This document shows positions 16,495-25,154 of a stretch of DNA of 64,000 nt, piece after piece. A program made the position numbers and the translations under genes. The notes under the pieces are model-generated. The model searched no databases. It was given only the letters and a program-made list of their open reading frames with translations, and was not told where the DNA came from. How positions within the stretch are numbered: the stretch's first letter is position 1; each line of letters begins with the position of its first letter. This DNA comes from Lachnoclostridium phytofermentans ISDg (GTDB taxonomy: Bacteria; Bacillota; Clostridia; Lachnospirales; Lachnospiraceae). The stretch spans positions 1,380,001 to 1,444,000 of the forward strand of contig NC_010001.1 of the NCBI RefSeq assembly GCF_000018685.1, given 5' to 3'.

Positions 16495-17562
16495 ATGGAG
16501 CGGGAAATTGATTGTAAACTTATCATAAGACAGCTGATAACAAGAGATTTTAGTGAAATTGAAGAAAGAAAAAGAGAAGCTAATAAGTACTGGGATAAGA
16601 TTGCAAAACCACTTTATGGACTTGGATATCTGGAGGATGCTGTTGCAACACTGGTTTCTATCAATCCTAAGATAACGCTTAAGAAACGTTGTTGCATGGT
16701 ATTTTGTGCGGACAATGGGATTGTAGCACAGGGGATTTCCCAGACTGGAAGTGAAGTGACTGCGGTTGTAGCTCAAAATATTCTTCATGGGAGAGCCAGC
16801 ATCAATCATTTTGCAAAAGTGGCTAACGCTGAGGTAATTCCAGTTGATGTTGGTATGCTAACTGAAGTAGAGGAAATGCGCTGTCTGAAGGCAAGAAGAG
16901 GAACAAGAGACTTTTCTCAGATGGAGGCTATGACAGAAGATGAGTTATGTAATTGTATAGAAGCCGGTATCTTATTAGTGAAGGAATACAAAGAATCAGG
17001 TTATGAAATTATAGCAACGGGGGAGATGGGAATTGGCAATACGACTACCAGTAGCGCTGTCACTGCTGCTCTCCTTCAAGTACCTGCGAAGAATGTAACA
17101 GGAAAGGGAGCAGGCTTAAGTAAGGAAGGAATTACGCATAAGGCAAAGATAATCGAGGAAGCAATCGCTTTTCATCATTTAAACCCAGAGGAGCCTTGGG
17201 AAATCTTAAAGAAGGTTGGAGGCTTTGATTTGGCAGCCATGGTTGGTGTCTATCTTGGAGGAGCATTTTTTGAGGTACCTATTGTCATTGATGGTTTTAT
17301 ATCCTCAGCAGCAGCGCTTCTAGCTACCAGATTATGTGAACCTTGCAAATATACGATGGTTGCCTCTCATCAATCTGGTGAGCCAGCCGCACAAATGATA
17401 CTGGAAGAACTTAAACTAAATCCTATCATCCAATGTCGCCTATCTTTAGGTGAGGGAACAGGAGCTGTTGCGGTAATGCCACTACTTGAGATGGCATTAA
17501 GTGAATATCGCAGTATGCCAACCTTTACTGATATACAAATAGAGGAGTATAAACCATTATGA
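16495..17562 (+). CDS. cobT: Nicotinate-nucleotide-dimethylbenzimidazole phosphoribosyltransferase
   Basis: 355 residues, the usual CobT length. It transfers phosphoribose from nicotinate mononucleotide to the lower-ligand base to give alpha-ribazole phosphate. Visible signatures are FCADNGIVAQGISQTG (about 70-85), GEMGIGNTTTSSAVTAAL and the C-terminal catalytic Glu in SLGEGTGA. AAAGGA precedes the ATG. It is the first gene after the B12 riboswitch and overlaps cobU by 4 bp. DMB-synthesis genes are not seen here, so the base may be imported or alternative. Confidence 0.95.
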   Translation: MEREIDCKLIIRQLITRDFSEIEERKREANKYWDKIAKPLYGLGYLEDAVATLVSINPKITLKKRCCMVFCADNGIVAQGISQTGSEVTAVVAQNILHGRASINHFAKVANAEVIPVDVGMLTEVEEMRCLKARRGTRDFSQMEAMTEDELCNCIEAGILLVKEYKESGYEIIATGEMGIGNTTTSSAVTAALLQVPAKNVTGKGAGLSKEGITHKAKIIEEAIAFHHLNPEEPWEILKKVGGFDLAAMVGVYLGGAFFEVPIVIDGFISSAAALLATRLCEPCKYTMVASHQSGEPAAQMILEELKLNPIIQCRLSLGEGTGAVAVMPLLEMALSEYRSMPTFTDIQIEEYKPL

Positions 17563-18119
17563 GATATTTAATCACCGGAGGCAGCGGGAGTGGCAAGTCT
17601 GCCTATGCAGAAGAAATTGCGGATTCTTTCAATTTGCCTGTGTATTATCTAGCTACGATGCAAGTGTATGGAGAAGAAGGAAAGAAGCGTGTAAAGAGAC
17701 ATCGTTTACTACGAAGCGGAAGAAATTTTCATACAATTGAGAAATCGCTGACGGTGAATGAAGTATCTATTCCCAAAGATAGCGTCGTGTTATTGGAATG
17801 TTTATCTAATCTTCTAGCAAATGAGATGTTTGATCCGATAGGAATTGGTGCGGATGGGGTGATAGATGGAGTACTAAGACAAGTTGAGCTGCTTTCTGAA
17901 AAAACGACACACTTAATTGTAGTATCCAATGATATCGGATTTGATGGAATCAGTTACGACGAGGGTACTTCCTTATATATCAAAGCACTTGGAGAACTTC
18001 ATACAAGGTTAGCAGTAGACTTTGAGCACGTTGATGAAGTAGTTTGTGGTATTCCTTTAAATCATAAAGGGGAAAGAGGTTATTATGAAGTGGCTAAATT
18101 CTTTATGGATTGCATTTAG
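17559..18119 (+). CDS. cobU: Adenosylcobinamide kinase/guanylyltransferase
   Basis: 186 residues. It has the P-loop GGSGSGKSAYAEE (about 7-19), YLATMQVYGEEGKKRVKRHR with the guanylylated His, and VLLECLSNLLANEMF. It phosphorylates adenosylcobinamide and attaches GMP to give AdoCbi-GDP. The C-terminal part departs from the usual NEVGxGIVP block (here SNDIGFDGISYDEG), whereas the short paralogue two genes on keeps that block. The 3' end overlaps cobS by 35 bp. Confidence 0.9.
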   Translation: MRYLITGGSGSGKSAYAEEIADSFNLPVYYLATMQVYGEEGKKRVKRHRLLRSGRNFHTIEKSLTVNEVSIPKDSVVLLECLSNLLANEMFDPIGIGADGVIDGVLRQVELLSEKTTHLIVVSNDIGFDGISYDEGTSLYIKALGELHTRLAVDFEHVDEVVCGIPLNHKGERGYYEVAKFFMDCI

Positions 18120-18870
18120 TATGTATTCAAAGATTAGAGTTCCCATGAAGGAATGGGAGGAATCGTCTATGCGTTATGCGATTTGTTTCTTTCCCTTGAT
18201 TGGGGCGGTGATAGGAGGAGTGTTCTTTCTTACCTTTCAAATAGGACATCTTCTTAAGCTTGGTGATATCTTAATCGCAGCTTTGCTAACATCAATTCCA
18301 ATCTTAATATCTGGTGGGATTCATATGGATGGTTATTGTGATACCATGGATGCAATTTCTTCTTACCAGTCTAAAGAACGAAGATTAGAAATATTAAAGG
18401 ATCCGCATTCCGGAGCATTTGCAATTATTCGTAGCGGAGTTTATTTTTTGTTGTACTTTGGTATGGTTTCGGTTTTAACTTTAAAAAGCAGTATTATCAT
18501 CGCCATATTTTTTGTTGTGTCAAGAGCCTTAAGTGGTTTAGCAGTCGTTCAATTCAAGACAGCAAAATCAAATGGTCTGGTAGCAACATTTCAGCAAGCA
18601 GCACATAAAAGGAAGGTAACAATCAGTATGGTTATCTACTTAGTGATTACTGTAATAGGCATGTTATTGGTTTCTCCAATTCTAACAGTAGTTGGAATGT
18701 TAACAGCTTTGCTATGTTTTATTCGGTATAAGAAGTTAGCATATCAGTTGTTTGGAGGTACGACAGGAGATTTAGCAGGTTATTTTTTAGTACGTTGTGA
18801 ACTGATGGCTGGATTAGCTGTCGTAATTGCGGAAGGAGTAATAATATATGGAACTGGTCATTGGTGGTAG
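18085..18870 (+). CDS. cobS: Adenosylcobinamide-GDP ribazoletransferase (cobalamin synthase)
   Basis: 261-residue integral membrane enzyme joining AdoCbi-GDP and alpha-ribazole. It has the conserved acidic motif GGIHMDGYCDTMDA (about 72-85) and DPHSGAFAI, with six or more hydrophobic helices. The ATG lies within the end of cobU, preceded by GGGGAAAGAGG, and the last 23 bp overlap the following gene. Tight overlaps throughout indicate translational coupling. Confidence 0.94.
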   Translation: MKWLNSLWIAFSMYSKIRVPMKEWEESSMRYAICFFPLIGAVIGGVFFLTFQIGHLLKLGDILIAALLTSIPILISGGIHMDGYCDTMDAISSYQSKERRLEILKDPHSGAFAIIRSGVYFLLYFGMVSVLTLKSSIIIAIFFVVSRALSGLAVVQFKTAKSNGLVATFQQAAHKRKVTISMVIYLVITVIGMLLVSPILTVVGMLTALLCFIRYKKLAYQLFGGTTGDLAGYFLVRCELMAGLAVVIAEGVIIYGTGHWW

Positions 18871-19264
18871 GGCTTCAGGAAAATTAGAATATACTATGAA
18901 AGTTTCAGGATTAGCTATAGATGCTGTAGCAGAGAGCGTAATAGATGAGACAAAGCAGATACTTAATTCTTTACAGGATACTATTCGTGAGTGGATGAAA
19001 GAAGATTATTCTTCACTTTCGGATGAAGAGATGATAACAAAATATTTAGGACGACTACACGGATATATTAAGAAAAATCCGAATTGTTTTATTATCTGTG
19101 ATGAAGTCGGTCTTGGAGTAGTTCCCTTAGAGGCTATAGAGAGAAGTTATCGTGAAGTGGTTGGAAGAGTTCTCTGTGAACTTGCAAAGTTAAGTAAAAA
19201 GGTACATCGAGTCTATTATGGGATTGGAGCGATAATAAAAGATGAAACGAATTGCACTCATTAG
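18848..19264 (+). CDS. Short CobU-like protein
   Basis: 138 residues, about 45 fewer than CobU. The N-terminus has a modified P-loop (GGRASGKLEYT, with Leu replacing the usual Ser/Thr after Lys). The middle lacks the HRxxR guanylylation segment. The C-terminal third matches CobU well (DEVGLGVVPLEAIERSYREV, VYYGIGAIIK). It lies between cobS and cobC with overlaps on both sides. It may assist the full-length CobU, whose own C-terminal block is divergent, or do only one of the two reactions. Inference. Confidence 0.75.
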   Translation: MELVIGGRASGKLEYTMKVSGLAIDAVAESVIDETKQILNSLQDTIREWMKEDYSSLSDEEMITKYLGRLHGYIKKNPNCFIICDEVGLGVVPLEAIERSYREVVGRVLCELAKLSKKVHRVYYGIGAIIKDETNCTH

Positions 19265-19874
19265 GCATGGGCTAACGAAAGGAAATCTTAGCAAGTGTTA
19301 TATCGGGAAAACGGACGAACCTTTATGCGAAGAAGGTATCAACGAACTTCTATTAAAAAAAGAAAGAGGTTGCTATCCTTCTACGGAAAACATTTATTGT
19401 TCTCCAATGCTTCGATGCCAGATGACTGCTAATTTAATTTATCCTAACAGAGAACTTAAATTTGTACATGATTTTAGAGAATGTGATTTTGGATTATTTG
19501 AAGGGAAAAATTATAAGCAGCTTTCGAATGAACCTTTGTATCAACAGTGGATTGATTCTAATGGTACGATGCCATTTCCATCAGGTGAAGCGAGAGAAGA
19601 GTTTGAGCATCGTTGTAGGGAAGCCTATCGTAAGGTGATAAATGAAGTTTTTACAGAGACATCTATGAAAAATATGGGTAGAACAGATAACAGGATAATA
19701 TCAGAAAAAGAAGCAGATGCAGCCCTCATCGTACATGGCGGAACTATCATGGCAATCTTATCAGCATTTGCGAAGGAAAAGAAAGATTACTATGCCTGGG
19801 GCTGTGGAAACGGGGAAGGTTATCTGCTAGAAGTTAGGAACGATGGACGCTTAGAAGTGATTCGTGAGATTTAG
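19242..19874 (+). CDS. cobC: Alpha-ribazole phosphatase (histidine phosphatase family)
   Basis: 210 residues with the phosphoglycerate-mutase-like catalytic RHG motif (ALIRHGLTKGN, about 5-15), the second Arg in YCSPMLRCQMTA, Glu in FRECDFGLFEG, and the second His in IVHGGTIMAIL. In this operon the substrate is most likely alpha-ribazole-5'-phosphate or adenosylcobalamin phosphate. It overlaps the CobU-like gene by 23 bp. Confidence 0.88.
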   Translation: MKRIALIRHGLTKGNLSKCYIGKTDEPLCEEGINELLLKKERGCYPSTENIYCSPMLRCQMTANLIYPNRELKFVHDFRECDFGLFEGKNYKQLSNEPLYQQWIDSNGTMPFPSGEAREEFEHRCREAYRKVINEVFTETSMKNMGRTDNRIISEKEADAALIVHGGTIMAILSAFAKEKKDYYAWGCGNGEGYLLEVRNDGRLEVIREI

Positions 19875-19901
19875 TTATTGTTCGGTGATTTTGGAGGTTT
19901 C

Positions 19902-20921
19902 ATGAATATTACAATTATAGCATTTTTATTAGGGTTTCTCTTAGATTTAATTCTTGGTGACCCTCACTCTATTCCTCATCCGGTATGTTTTATCGGAAAG
20001 CTTATATCAACTAGTGAAAAGTTCTTGCGTAGATGTTTTCCTAAAACTAAGCGAGGTGAGCTAGTCGCTGGAGCCGTTCTTTGTTTTATTGTAATCAGTA
20101 TCTCAGGACTAATACCTTTTGTTTTATTGTATATTGCGGGAATCATTCATCCGATGGTAAGGCTTCTTGTGGAAACTGTGATGTGTTATCAGATTTTAGC
20201 TACCAAATCATTACGTGTGGAAAGCATGAAGGTATATCGTGAATTGGAGAAAGAAGATATTGTTAGGGCTAGATATCAATTGTCAATGATAGTTGGTAGA
20301 GATACAGATTCTTTAACTGAGGAAGGAATTATTAAGGCAGCAGTAGAGACAGTTGCAGAAAATACTTCGGATGGAATTATAGCGCCAATGCTCTATCTAG
20401 CGATTGGTGGGCCTATATTAGGATTTATCTATAAAGCAATCAATACAATGGATTCTATGGTTGCTTATAAGAATGAGAGGTATCTATACTTTGGCAGGGT
20501 AGCAGCTAGGTTAGATGATGTAGCAAATTTTATTCCTTCAAGAATAGCCGCTTTGCTTATGATAATAGCTAGTGGCATTTGTGAAGTTTTAGATTTTATT
20601 TTCTCTAAGAGAATTTCCACTTCTTCAAATAAGGATGGTAAGTTTTATTCCATGAAAAGGGCTGCAAAAACCTTTCTTAGAGACCGATATCAACACGCCA
20701 GTCCTAATTCTGCTCAAACAGAAGCAGTATGTGCAGGAGCTCTTGGGATACAGTTAGCAGGAGATGCTTATTATCATGGAGTTCTACATAAAAAGGAGTT
20801 CATTGGTGATTCGGTTAGAAAGATTCAGATAAAGGACATTATAAGAGCAAATGTATTATTGTACGTGAGTGCATTCCTTTGCATGGGTTTATGTATGATT
20901 ATTAAGATTGTGATTCTGTAA
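19902..20921 (+). CDS. cbiB: Adenosylcobinamide-phosphate synthase
   Basis: 339 residues from ATG 19902, chosen for GGAGG five bases upstream; an earlier in-frame start at 19878 has no ribosome site. This membrane enzyme attaches aminopropanol (phosphate) to adenosylcobyric acid. Diagnostic blocks are LDLILGDPHSIPHPVCFIG (about 12-30), ENTSDGIIAPMLY and RDRYQHASPNSAQTEA. It works directly after CbiP and uses the product of CobD, both encoded just downstream. Confidence 0.93.
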   Translation: MNITIIAFLLGFLLDLILGDPHSIPHPVCFIGKLISTSEKFLRRCFPKTKRGELVAGAVLCFIVISISGLIPFVLLYIAGIIHPMVRLLVETVMCYQILATKSLRVESMKVYRELEKEDIVRARYQLSMIVGRDTDSLTEEGIIKAAVETVAENTSDGIIAPMLYLAIGGPILGFIYKAINTMDSMVAYKNERYLYFGRVAARLDDVANFIPSRIAALLMIIASGICEVLDFIFSKRISTSSNKDGKFYSMKRAAKTFLRDRYQHASPNSAQTEAVCAGALGIQLAGDAYYHGVLHKKEFIGDSVRKIQIKDIIRANVLLYVSAFLCMGLCMIIKIVIL

Positions 20922-21042
20922 ACAGGATTATGTTTGTTTATTATAAAGAAAGAGGCGGGGATGGGAGTGAGATTTTATTAATCTTTCACTCAGCAAGTCT
21001 GTATCCGCGATGCAACCACAAACTTGTGTTACGCAGAAAAGT

Positions 21043-21077
21043 ACACGTATTACGTGTGTTCAGAAACGAGGTTAAAT
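21043..21077 (+). repeat. Hairpin plus Shine-Dalgarno cassette, copy 2 (divergent stem)
   Basis: ACACGT-ATT-ACGTGT, then GTT, then CAGAAACGAGGTTAAAT before the ATG. The 3' part matches copy 1 (CAGAATTGAGGTTAAAT) almost exactly while the stem sequence differs. Confidence 0.5.
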
Positions 21078-22166
21078 ATGTTATTACATCAGGCAAATCC
21101 TCATGGAGGTGATGTCTACCGTCATAAGATACGGTTAGATTATTCTGCAAATTTAAATCCTTTTGGTACCCCACCTTTCGTAAAAGAAGCGATTATTAAG
21201 GCAAGTGAGTGTCTCTATCAATATCCAGATCCTTATTGTGAAGAATTAAGACAGGCGATTTCTTTAAAAGAAGAAGTACCTATGGAGTATATCATTTGCG
21301 GAAATGGTGCCGCAGAATTAATTTATTCCTATGCAGCTGCGACAAAGCCGGGAAAGGTACTTATTGTGGCACCTACGTTTTGTGAGTATGAACAGTCGCT
21401 ATACTATCAGGAAACAGAAGTCAATTATTATTACCTTAACGAAGAGAAGGGTTTTATGCTTTCTGAGGATATTTTAGATAAAATCAATAGAGAGTATGAT
21501 ACTATCTACTTATGTAATCCGAATAATCCAACTGGAAAATGTATTCCTTATGCTCTGTTTCAAAAGATTCTTATTAAGAGTAGGATGCTTGGAATCAAGC
21601 TATTTGTGGATGAGTGTTTCTTAGAATGGGTAAATGGAGCGATTTCTCTAGTGGGAGAGTGTAAGGAGTATACGAATTTATTTATATTAAAAGCATTTAC
21701 TAAAAGCTATGGGATGGCTGGTGTCCGTTTAGGGTATGCAATTTGTTCTAATCAAGAACTTTTACATAGGATGAGTGAAGGGAGTCAAACTTGGAATATC
21801 TCCACGTGCGCCCAATTAGCCGGGATAGCAGCTTGTAAATGTGAGGAATTCTTTCAACAAGCGAAAACTCATATCGAAGTGGAGAGAAGTAGGATAATAA
21901 ACTATTTTAAAGAAAGTAATATTAAAGGAAGCAATATTGAAGGAAGTAATATTAAAGGGAGCATTATTAAAGTAATAGATGGCGAAGCAAATTTTCTATT
22001 ACTAAAGTCTGATATAAATTTATATGATGAGTTATTAGAACGTGGTATCATAATACGAGACTGTAGTAATTTTAATGGTTTATCGAAAGGTTACTATCGT
22101 ATTGCTATTAAAACAAAAGAAGAGAATGATTTATTGTTAGAGGCATTTGCAGAATTATGTAATTGA
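21078..22166 (+). CDS. cobD: L-threonine-O-3-phosphate decarboxylase-like PLP enzyme
   Basis: 362 residues from ATG 21078 (GAGG seven bases upstream); the earlier in-frame ATG at 21024 has no ribosome site. It is a fold-type I aminotransferase with the CobD/HisC start (HQANPHGGDVYRH; DYSANLNPFG), CNPNNPTGK (about 155), VDECFLEW and the PLP Lys in LKAFTKSYGMAGVRLGY. It makes (R)-1-aminopropan-2-ol phosphate for CbiB. A surface segment near residue 280-300 contains four tandem SNIKG-type 5-residue units encoded by 15-bp repeats, an unusual insertion in this family. Confidence 0.88.
   Translation: MLLHQANPHGGDVYRHKIRLDYSANLNPFGTPPFVKEAIIKASECLYQYPDPYCEELRQAISLKEEVPMEYIICGNGAAELIYSYAAATKPGKVLIVAPTFCEYEQSLYYQETEVNYYYLNEEKGFMLSEDILDKINREYDTIYLCNPNNPTGKCIPYALFQKILIKSRMLGIKLFVDECFLEWVNGAISLVGECKEYTNLFILKAFTKSYGMAGVRLGYAICSNQELLHRMSEGSQTWNISTCAQLAGIAACKCEEFFQQAKTHIEVERSRIINYFKESNIKGSNIEGSNIKGSIIKVIDGEANFLLLKSDINLYDELLERGIIIRDCSNFNGLSKGYYRIAIKTKEENDLLLEAFAELCN
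21909..21968 (+). repeat. 15-bp tandem repeat within cobD
   Basis: Four near-identical 15-bp units (consensus AGTAATATTAAAGGA) encode SNIKG-SNIEG-SNIKG-SIIKV. Such a unit could change copy number by slippage without breaking the frame. Confidence 0.65.
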
Positions 22167-22183
22167 GAAGAAGGAGAATAATC

Positions 22184-23725
22184 ATGGCTAAGTCAATTAT
22201 GATACAAGGAACCATGTCCAGTGCAGGCAAGAGCTTATTAGTGACAGCCCTTTGTCGCATTCTTAAACAGGATGGTTATAAAGTGGCACCATTTAAATCA
22301 CAGAACATGGCTTTAAATTCCTTTATAACAGAAGACGGTTATGAGATGGGAAGAGCACAGGTGGTACAGGCGGAGGCGGCAGGTATTAAGCCAAGTGTAT
22401 TAATGAATCCTATTCTTCTAAAGCCAACGACAGATGTAGGCTCACAGGTTATTGTGAATGGAGAAGTTCGTGGTAATATGACAGCTTCTAACTACTTTAA
22501 ATACAAGAAAGAGCTGATACCAGAAATCATGCATTCATATCAAACGCTTGATAAAGAGTATGATATCATTGTAATAGAAGGAGCCGGGAGTCCTGCGGAA
22601 ATAAACCTAAAGTCAGAAGATATCGTAAATATGGGAATGGCACGCATGGCAAATGCTCCTGTTCTTTTGGTGGGGGATATTGACCGTGGTGGAGTATTTG
22701 CCCAGCTTTATGGAACCGTTGCTTTGTTAGAAGAAGAGGAACGGGCGATGATAAAAGGAATGATAATCAACAAGTTCCGCGGTGATGTAAAAATACTAGA
22801 GCCTGGACTTACTATGTTAAGTGACAGACTAAGCCCTATTGCTAATATTCCATTTGTAGGAGTGGTACCATATACGACGGTGGATATTGAAGAAGAGGAC
22901 AGTATCTCCGAACGATTTTTACGAAAGACAGCCAAAAAGATTGATATTGCGGTAATTCGCTTGCCTAGAATCTCAAATTATACTGATTTTCATAATTTGG
23001 AGCGCTTTCCGAATGTATCAGTCCGATATATATCTAAAGTTTCAGAACTTTTAGAACCTGACATGATTATCTTACCAGGAACAAAAAATACAATTGATGA
23101 CCTGAAATTTTTAAGAGAAAGCGGTTTAGAAGCTGCCATATTAAAAGCGGAATCCAAAGACACCTTAATATTTGGCATCTGTGGTGGTTATCAGATGTTA
23201 GGCGAGTGGCTACATGACCCTTATGGTGTAGAAGGTGGCGGAGAGATAAAAGGATTATCACTTCTACCTATCAATACGGTTTTTGCGAAAGAAAAGGTAA
23301 GAAAACAAAACAGTGGAACACTAAATAAGGTTGCAGGTATGTTATCTGGTCTATCTGGGAAAACTTATCAAGGATATGAGATTCATATGGGCGAGAGTAC
23401 ATGGAGTTCAAAGGTAGAAGAAGAGAAGAATAATTGTTTTTCCAATAAGGACGAAGAGAATTTGGAGCATAACACAATAACTTCAGTTTTAATTTCCAAT
23501 GGAGCACATGTGTATGGTACTTATCTTCATGGTATCTTTGACGAAGAGGGTATTTGCAAAGAGATCATAGGAACTTTATGTAAGAGAAAAGGAATAGATT
23601 TTGAAGAGGTTTACGAATTTGATTATAAACAATATAAAGAGGAACAGTATGATAAGTTAGCAGATGCAGTGAGAAGTTCTCTAGATATGAAGAAAATATA
23701 TCAGATAATGGAGGAAGGCGTATGA
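22184..23725 (+). CDS. cbiP: Cobyric acid synthase
   Basis: 513 residues from ATG 22184, with AAGGAG seven bases upstream. It amidates positions b, d, e and g of adenosylcobyrinic acid diamide using glutamine and ATP. The N-terminal P-loop-like GTMSSAGKS and PFKSQNMALNS, the central VEGAGSPAEINL and GDIDRGGVFAQ, and the C-terminal glutaminase triad region (FGICGGYQMLG with the Cys, later THLHGIF-like YLHGIFDE with the His) are all visible. It overlaps cobO by 4 bp. Confidence 0.95.
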   Translation: MAKSIMIQGTMSSAGKSLLVTALCRILKQDGYKVAPFKSQNMALNSFITEDGYEMGRAQVVQAEAAGIKPSVLMNPILLKPTTDVGSQVIVNGEVRGNMTASNYFKYKKELIPEIMHSYQTLDKEYDIIVIEGAGSPAEINLKSEDIVNMGMARMANAPVLLVGDIDRGGVFAQLYGTVALLEEEERAMIKGMIINKFRGDVKILEPGLTMLSDRLSPIANIPFVGVVPYTTVDIEEEDSISERFLRKTAKKIDIAVIRLPRISNYTDFHNLERFPNVSVRYISKVSELLEPDMIILPGTKNTIDDLKFLRESGLEAAILKAESKDTLIFGICGGYQMLGEWLHDPYGVEGGGEIKGLSLLPINTVFAKEKVRKQNSGTLNKVAGMLSGLSGKTYQGYEIHMGESTWSSKVEEEKNNCFSNKDEENLEHNTITSVLISNGAHVYGTYLHGIFDEEGICKEIIGTLCKRKGIDFEEVYEFDYKQYKEEQYDKLADAVRSSLDMKKIYQIMEEGV

Positions 23726-24246
23726 AAGAGACAGGAAAGATTCATATTAATTGCGGTGATGGAAAAGGAAAGACAACGGCTGCCATGGGCTTATCCGTAC
23801 GTGCTGCTGGTAGCGGACTTAAAGTACTTGTGGTACAGTTTTTTAAGGATGGTTCTTCATCTGAGCTTAAAATCCTTCGTGGGATTCCGAATATAACGGT
23901 AGTTACAGAAGAAAGAAATTTCGGTTTTTTTAATTTTATGAAAGAAGAAAATAAAGCAGAGGCAAAACAAGCGTATCAGGAATTATTGCAAAAAGCTATC
24001 ACAATGTCAAAGGATGCCGATGTTTTGATTTTGGATGAAATCATATCCACGTATAATTACAATATGATTGAGAGAGAAACATTAGTAAAATTTCTGAAAG
24101 AAAAACGGAGTGACTTAGAAGTCATTCTTACAGGAAGAGACCCAGAGGAAGAATTAGTAGAGCTCGCAGATTATGTAACAGAGATGAAAAAAATTAAGCA
24201 TCCTTATGATAAAAAACAACCAGCCAGATTAGGAATTGAGTTTTAA
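23722..24246 (+). CDS. cobO: Corrinoid adenosyltransferase (CobA/BtuR type)
   Basis: 174 residues with the P-loop GDGKGKTTAAMGLSVRA (about 11-27), VQFFKDGSSSE, and LDEI...LTGRDPEEEL. It adds the 5'-deoxyadenosyl ligand to cob(I)yrinic acid diamide or other corrinoids using ATP. It closes the core cobalamin genes; the following flavoprotein gene starts 20 bp later and may supply the Co(I) substrate. Confidence 0.93.
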   Translation: MKETGKIHINCGDGKGKTTAAMGLSVRAAGSGLKVLVVQFFKDGSSSELKILRGIPNITVVTEERNFGFFNFMKEENKAEAKQAYQELLQKAITMSKDADVLILDEIISTYNYNMIERETLVKFLKEKRSDLEVILTGRDPEEELVELADYVTEMKKIKHPYDKKQPARLGIEF

Positions 24247-24265
24247 TATAAAGGAGGAAATTTAA

Positions 24266-24820
24266 ATGAGCGTTACAATTGGTGTTTTTGTTGGTAGTTT
24301 AAGAAGAGATTCCTTTTGTAAAAAGGTAGCAAATACATTTCAGTCTCTTATACCAGAAGGATATGAAATGAAATTTATTGATATCAGTAAGTTGCAAATG
24401 TATAATCAGGATTATGATGATGATGGAAATACACCTATGGAATGGGAGACATTCCGTAAAGAAGTAAAAGAGTTGGATGGATTTTTATTTGTAACACCTG
24501 AATATAATCGTTCCATTCCTCCTGTACTAAAGAATGCATTGGACATAGCATCAAGACCATATGGACAAAATGTTTGGTCGGGTAAGCCGGGAGCAGTCTT
24601 TAGTGTTTCTCCTGGAAATATTGGAGGCTTTGGAGCAAATCACCATCTACGTCAAGTGTTGTCCTTTCTAAATGTATATACGATGCAGCAGCCAGAAGTA
24701 TATCTTTCTAACATTACGAATAGTTTAGATGAACAAGGAAATATCTCAAACGAAAGTACAATTAAGTTTTTGCAGGATATTGCAAATGCTTTTGCAGCAT
24801 GGATAGCTAAATTTATGTAA
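24266..24820 (+). CDS. NADPH-dependent FMN reductase family flavoprotein
   Basis: 184 residues of flavodoxin-like fold. FMN-binding segments are GSLRRDSFCKKVA (about 9-21) and TPEYNRSIPPVLKNALDIAS (about 78-97), typical of the ChrR/SsuE-like NADPH:FMN reductases. AAAGGAGG precedes the ATG. Its place as last gene of the B12 operon suggests it may reduce cob(II) corrinoids for CobO; that link is inferred from position only. Confidence 0.85.
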   Translation: MSVTIGVFVGSLRRDSFCKKVANTFQSLIPEGYEMKFIDISKLQMYNQDYDDDGNTPMEWETFRKEVKELDGFLFVTPEYNRSIPPVLKNALDIASRPYGQNVWSGKPGAVFSVSPGNIGGFGANHHLRQVLSFLNVYTMQQPEVYLSNITNSLDEQGNISNESTIKFLQDIANAFAAWIAKFM

Positions 24821-24838
24821 AATGATATTAGCTTCAGT

Positions 24839-24946
24839 AATTATTCTTGTTGATTTCATAAGTAAAGTACCTCAATCTTCGTACTTAGATCACAAAAGTA
24901 TGTATATCTGATGATTATATTACTTACGATATCAGCAAGAATAATT
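24839..24946. repeat. 108-bp imperfect inverted repeat
   Basis: AATTATTCTTG (24839-24849) is the exact complement of CAAGAATAATT (24936-24946). Further pairing inside (TTGAT with ATCAG, AAGTAA with TTACTT, AGTAC with GTACT) makes a long branched hairpin. There is no U-tail. It could be a small palindromic element or the 3' structure of the cobalamin transcript. Confidence 0.45.
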
Positions 24947-24984
24947 TAGTGATGTGGTATGATTGTATGCTTATAAATATTATT

Positions 24985-25110
24985 TGAAATATAGCTATTT
25001 GAAAATAGTTACTTAAAAATATCTACTTAAAGATAGTATTTTAATATAGCTATCTGAAATTAACTGCTATAAAAATAGAAATTAACTGCTATAAAAATAT
25101 CTACTTGAAA
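24985..25110. repeat. Degenerate AT-rich tandem repeats
   Basis: Several TATCTACTTGAAAATA-like units are followed by an exact 22-bp tandem pair starting at 25056 and 25078 (unit begins GAAATTAACTGCTATAAAAA). Part of a recurring pattern of repeats in gene-end spaces of this window. Confidence 0.55.
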
Positions 25111-25154
25111 ATATGGAATAAATAGTTTATAATAAGCAAAACTATAAGTTATCA

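Noticed and set aside
16339..16809. 156-residue minus-strand ORF over the start of cobT
   Set aside because: Antisense shadow of cobT and of the riboswitch terminators; no ribosome site and composition unlike a real gene.
20930..21112. 60-residue ORF between cbiB and cobD
   Set aside because: Overlaps the cobD ribosome site and start, has no ribosome site of its own and looks random.
25056..25100. 22-bp tandem pair as part of the T-box
   Set aside because: It ends before the T-box stem I and does not pair with it; better seen as gene-end repeat sequence.
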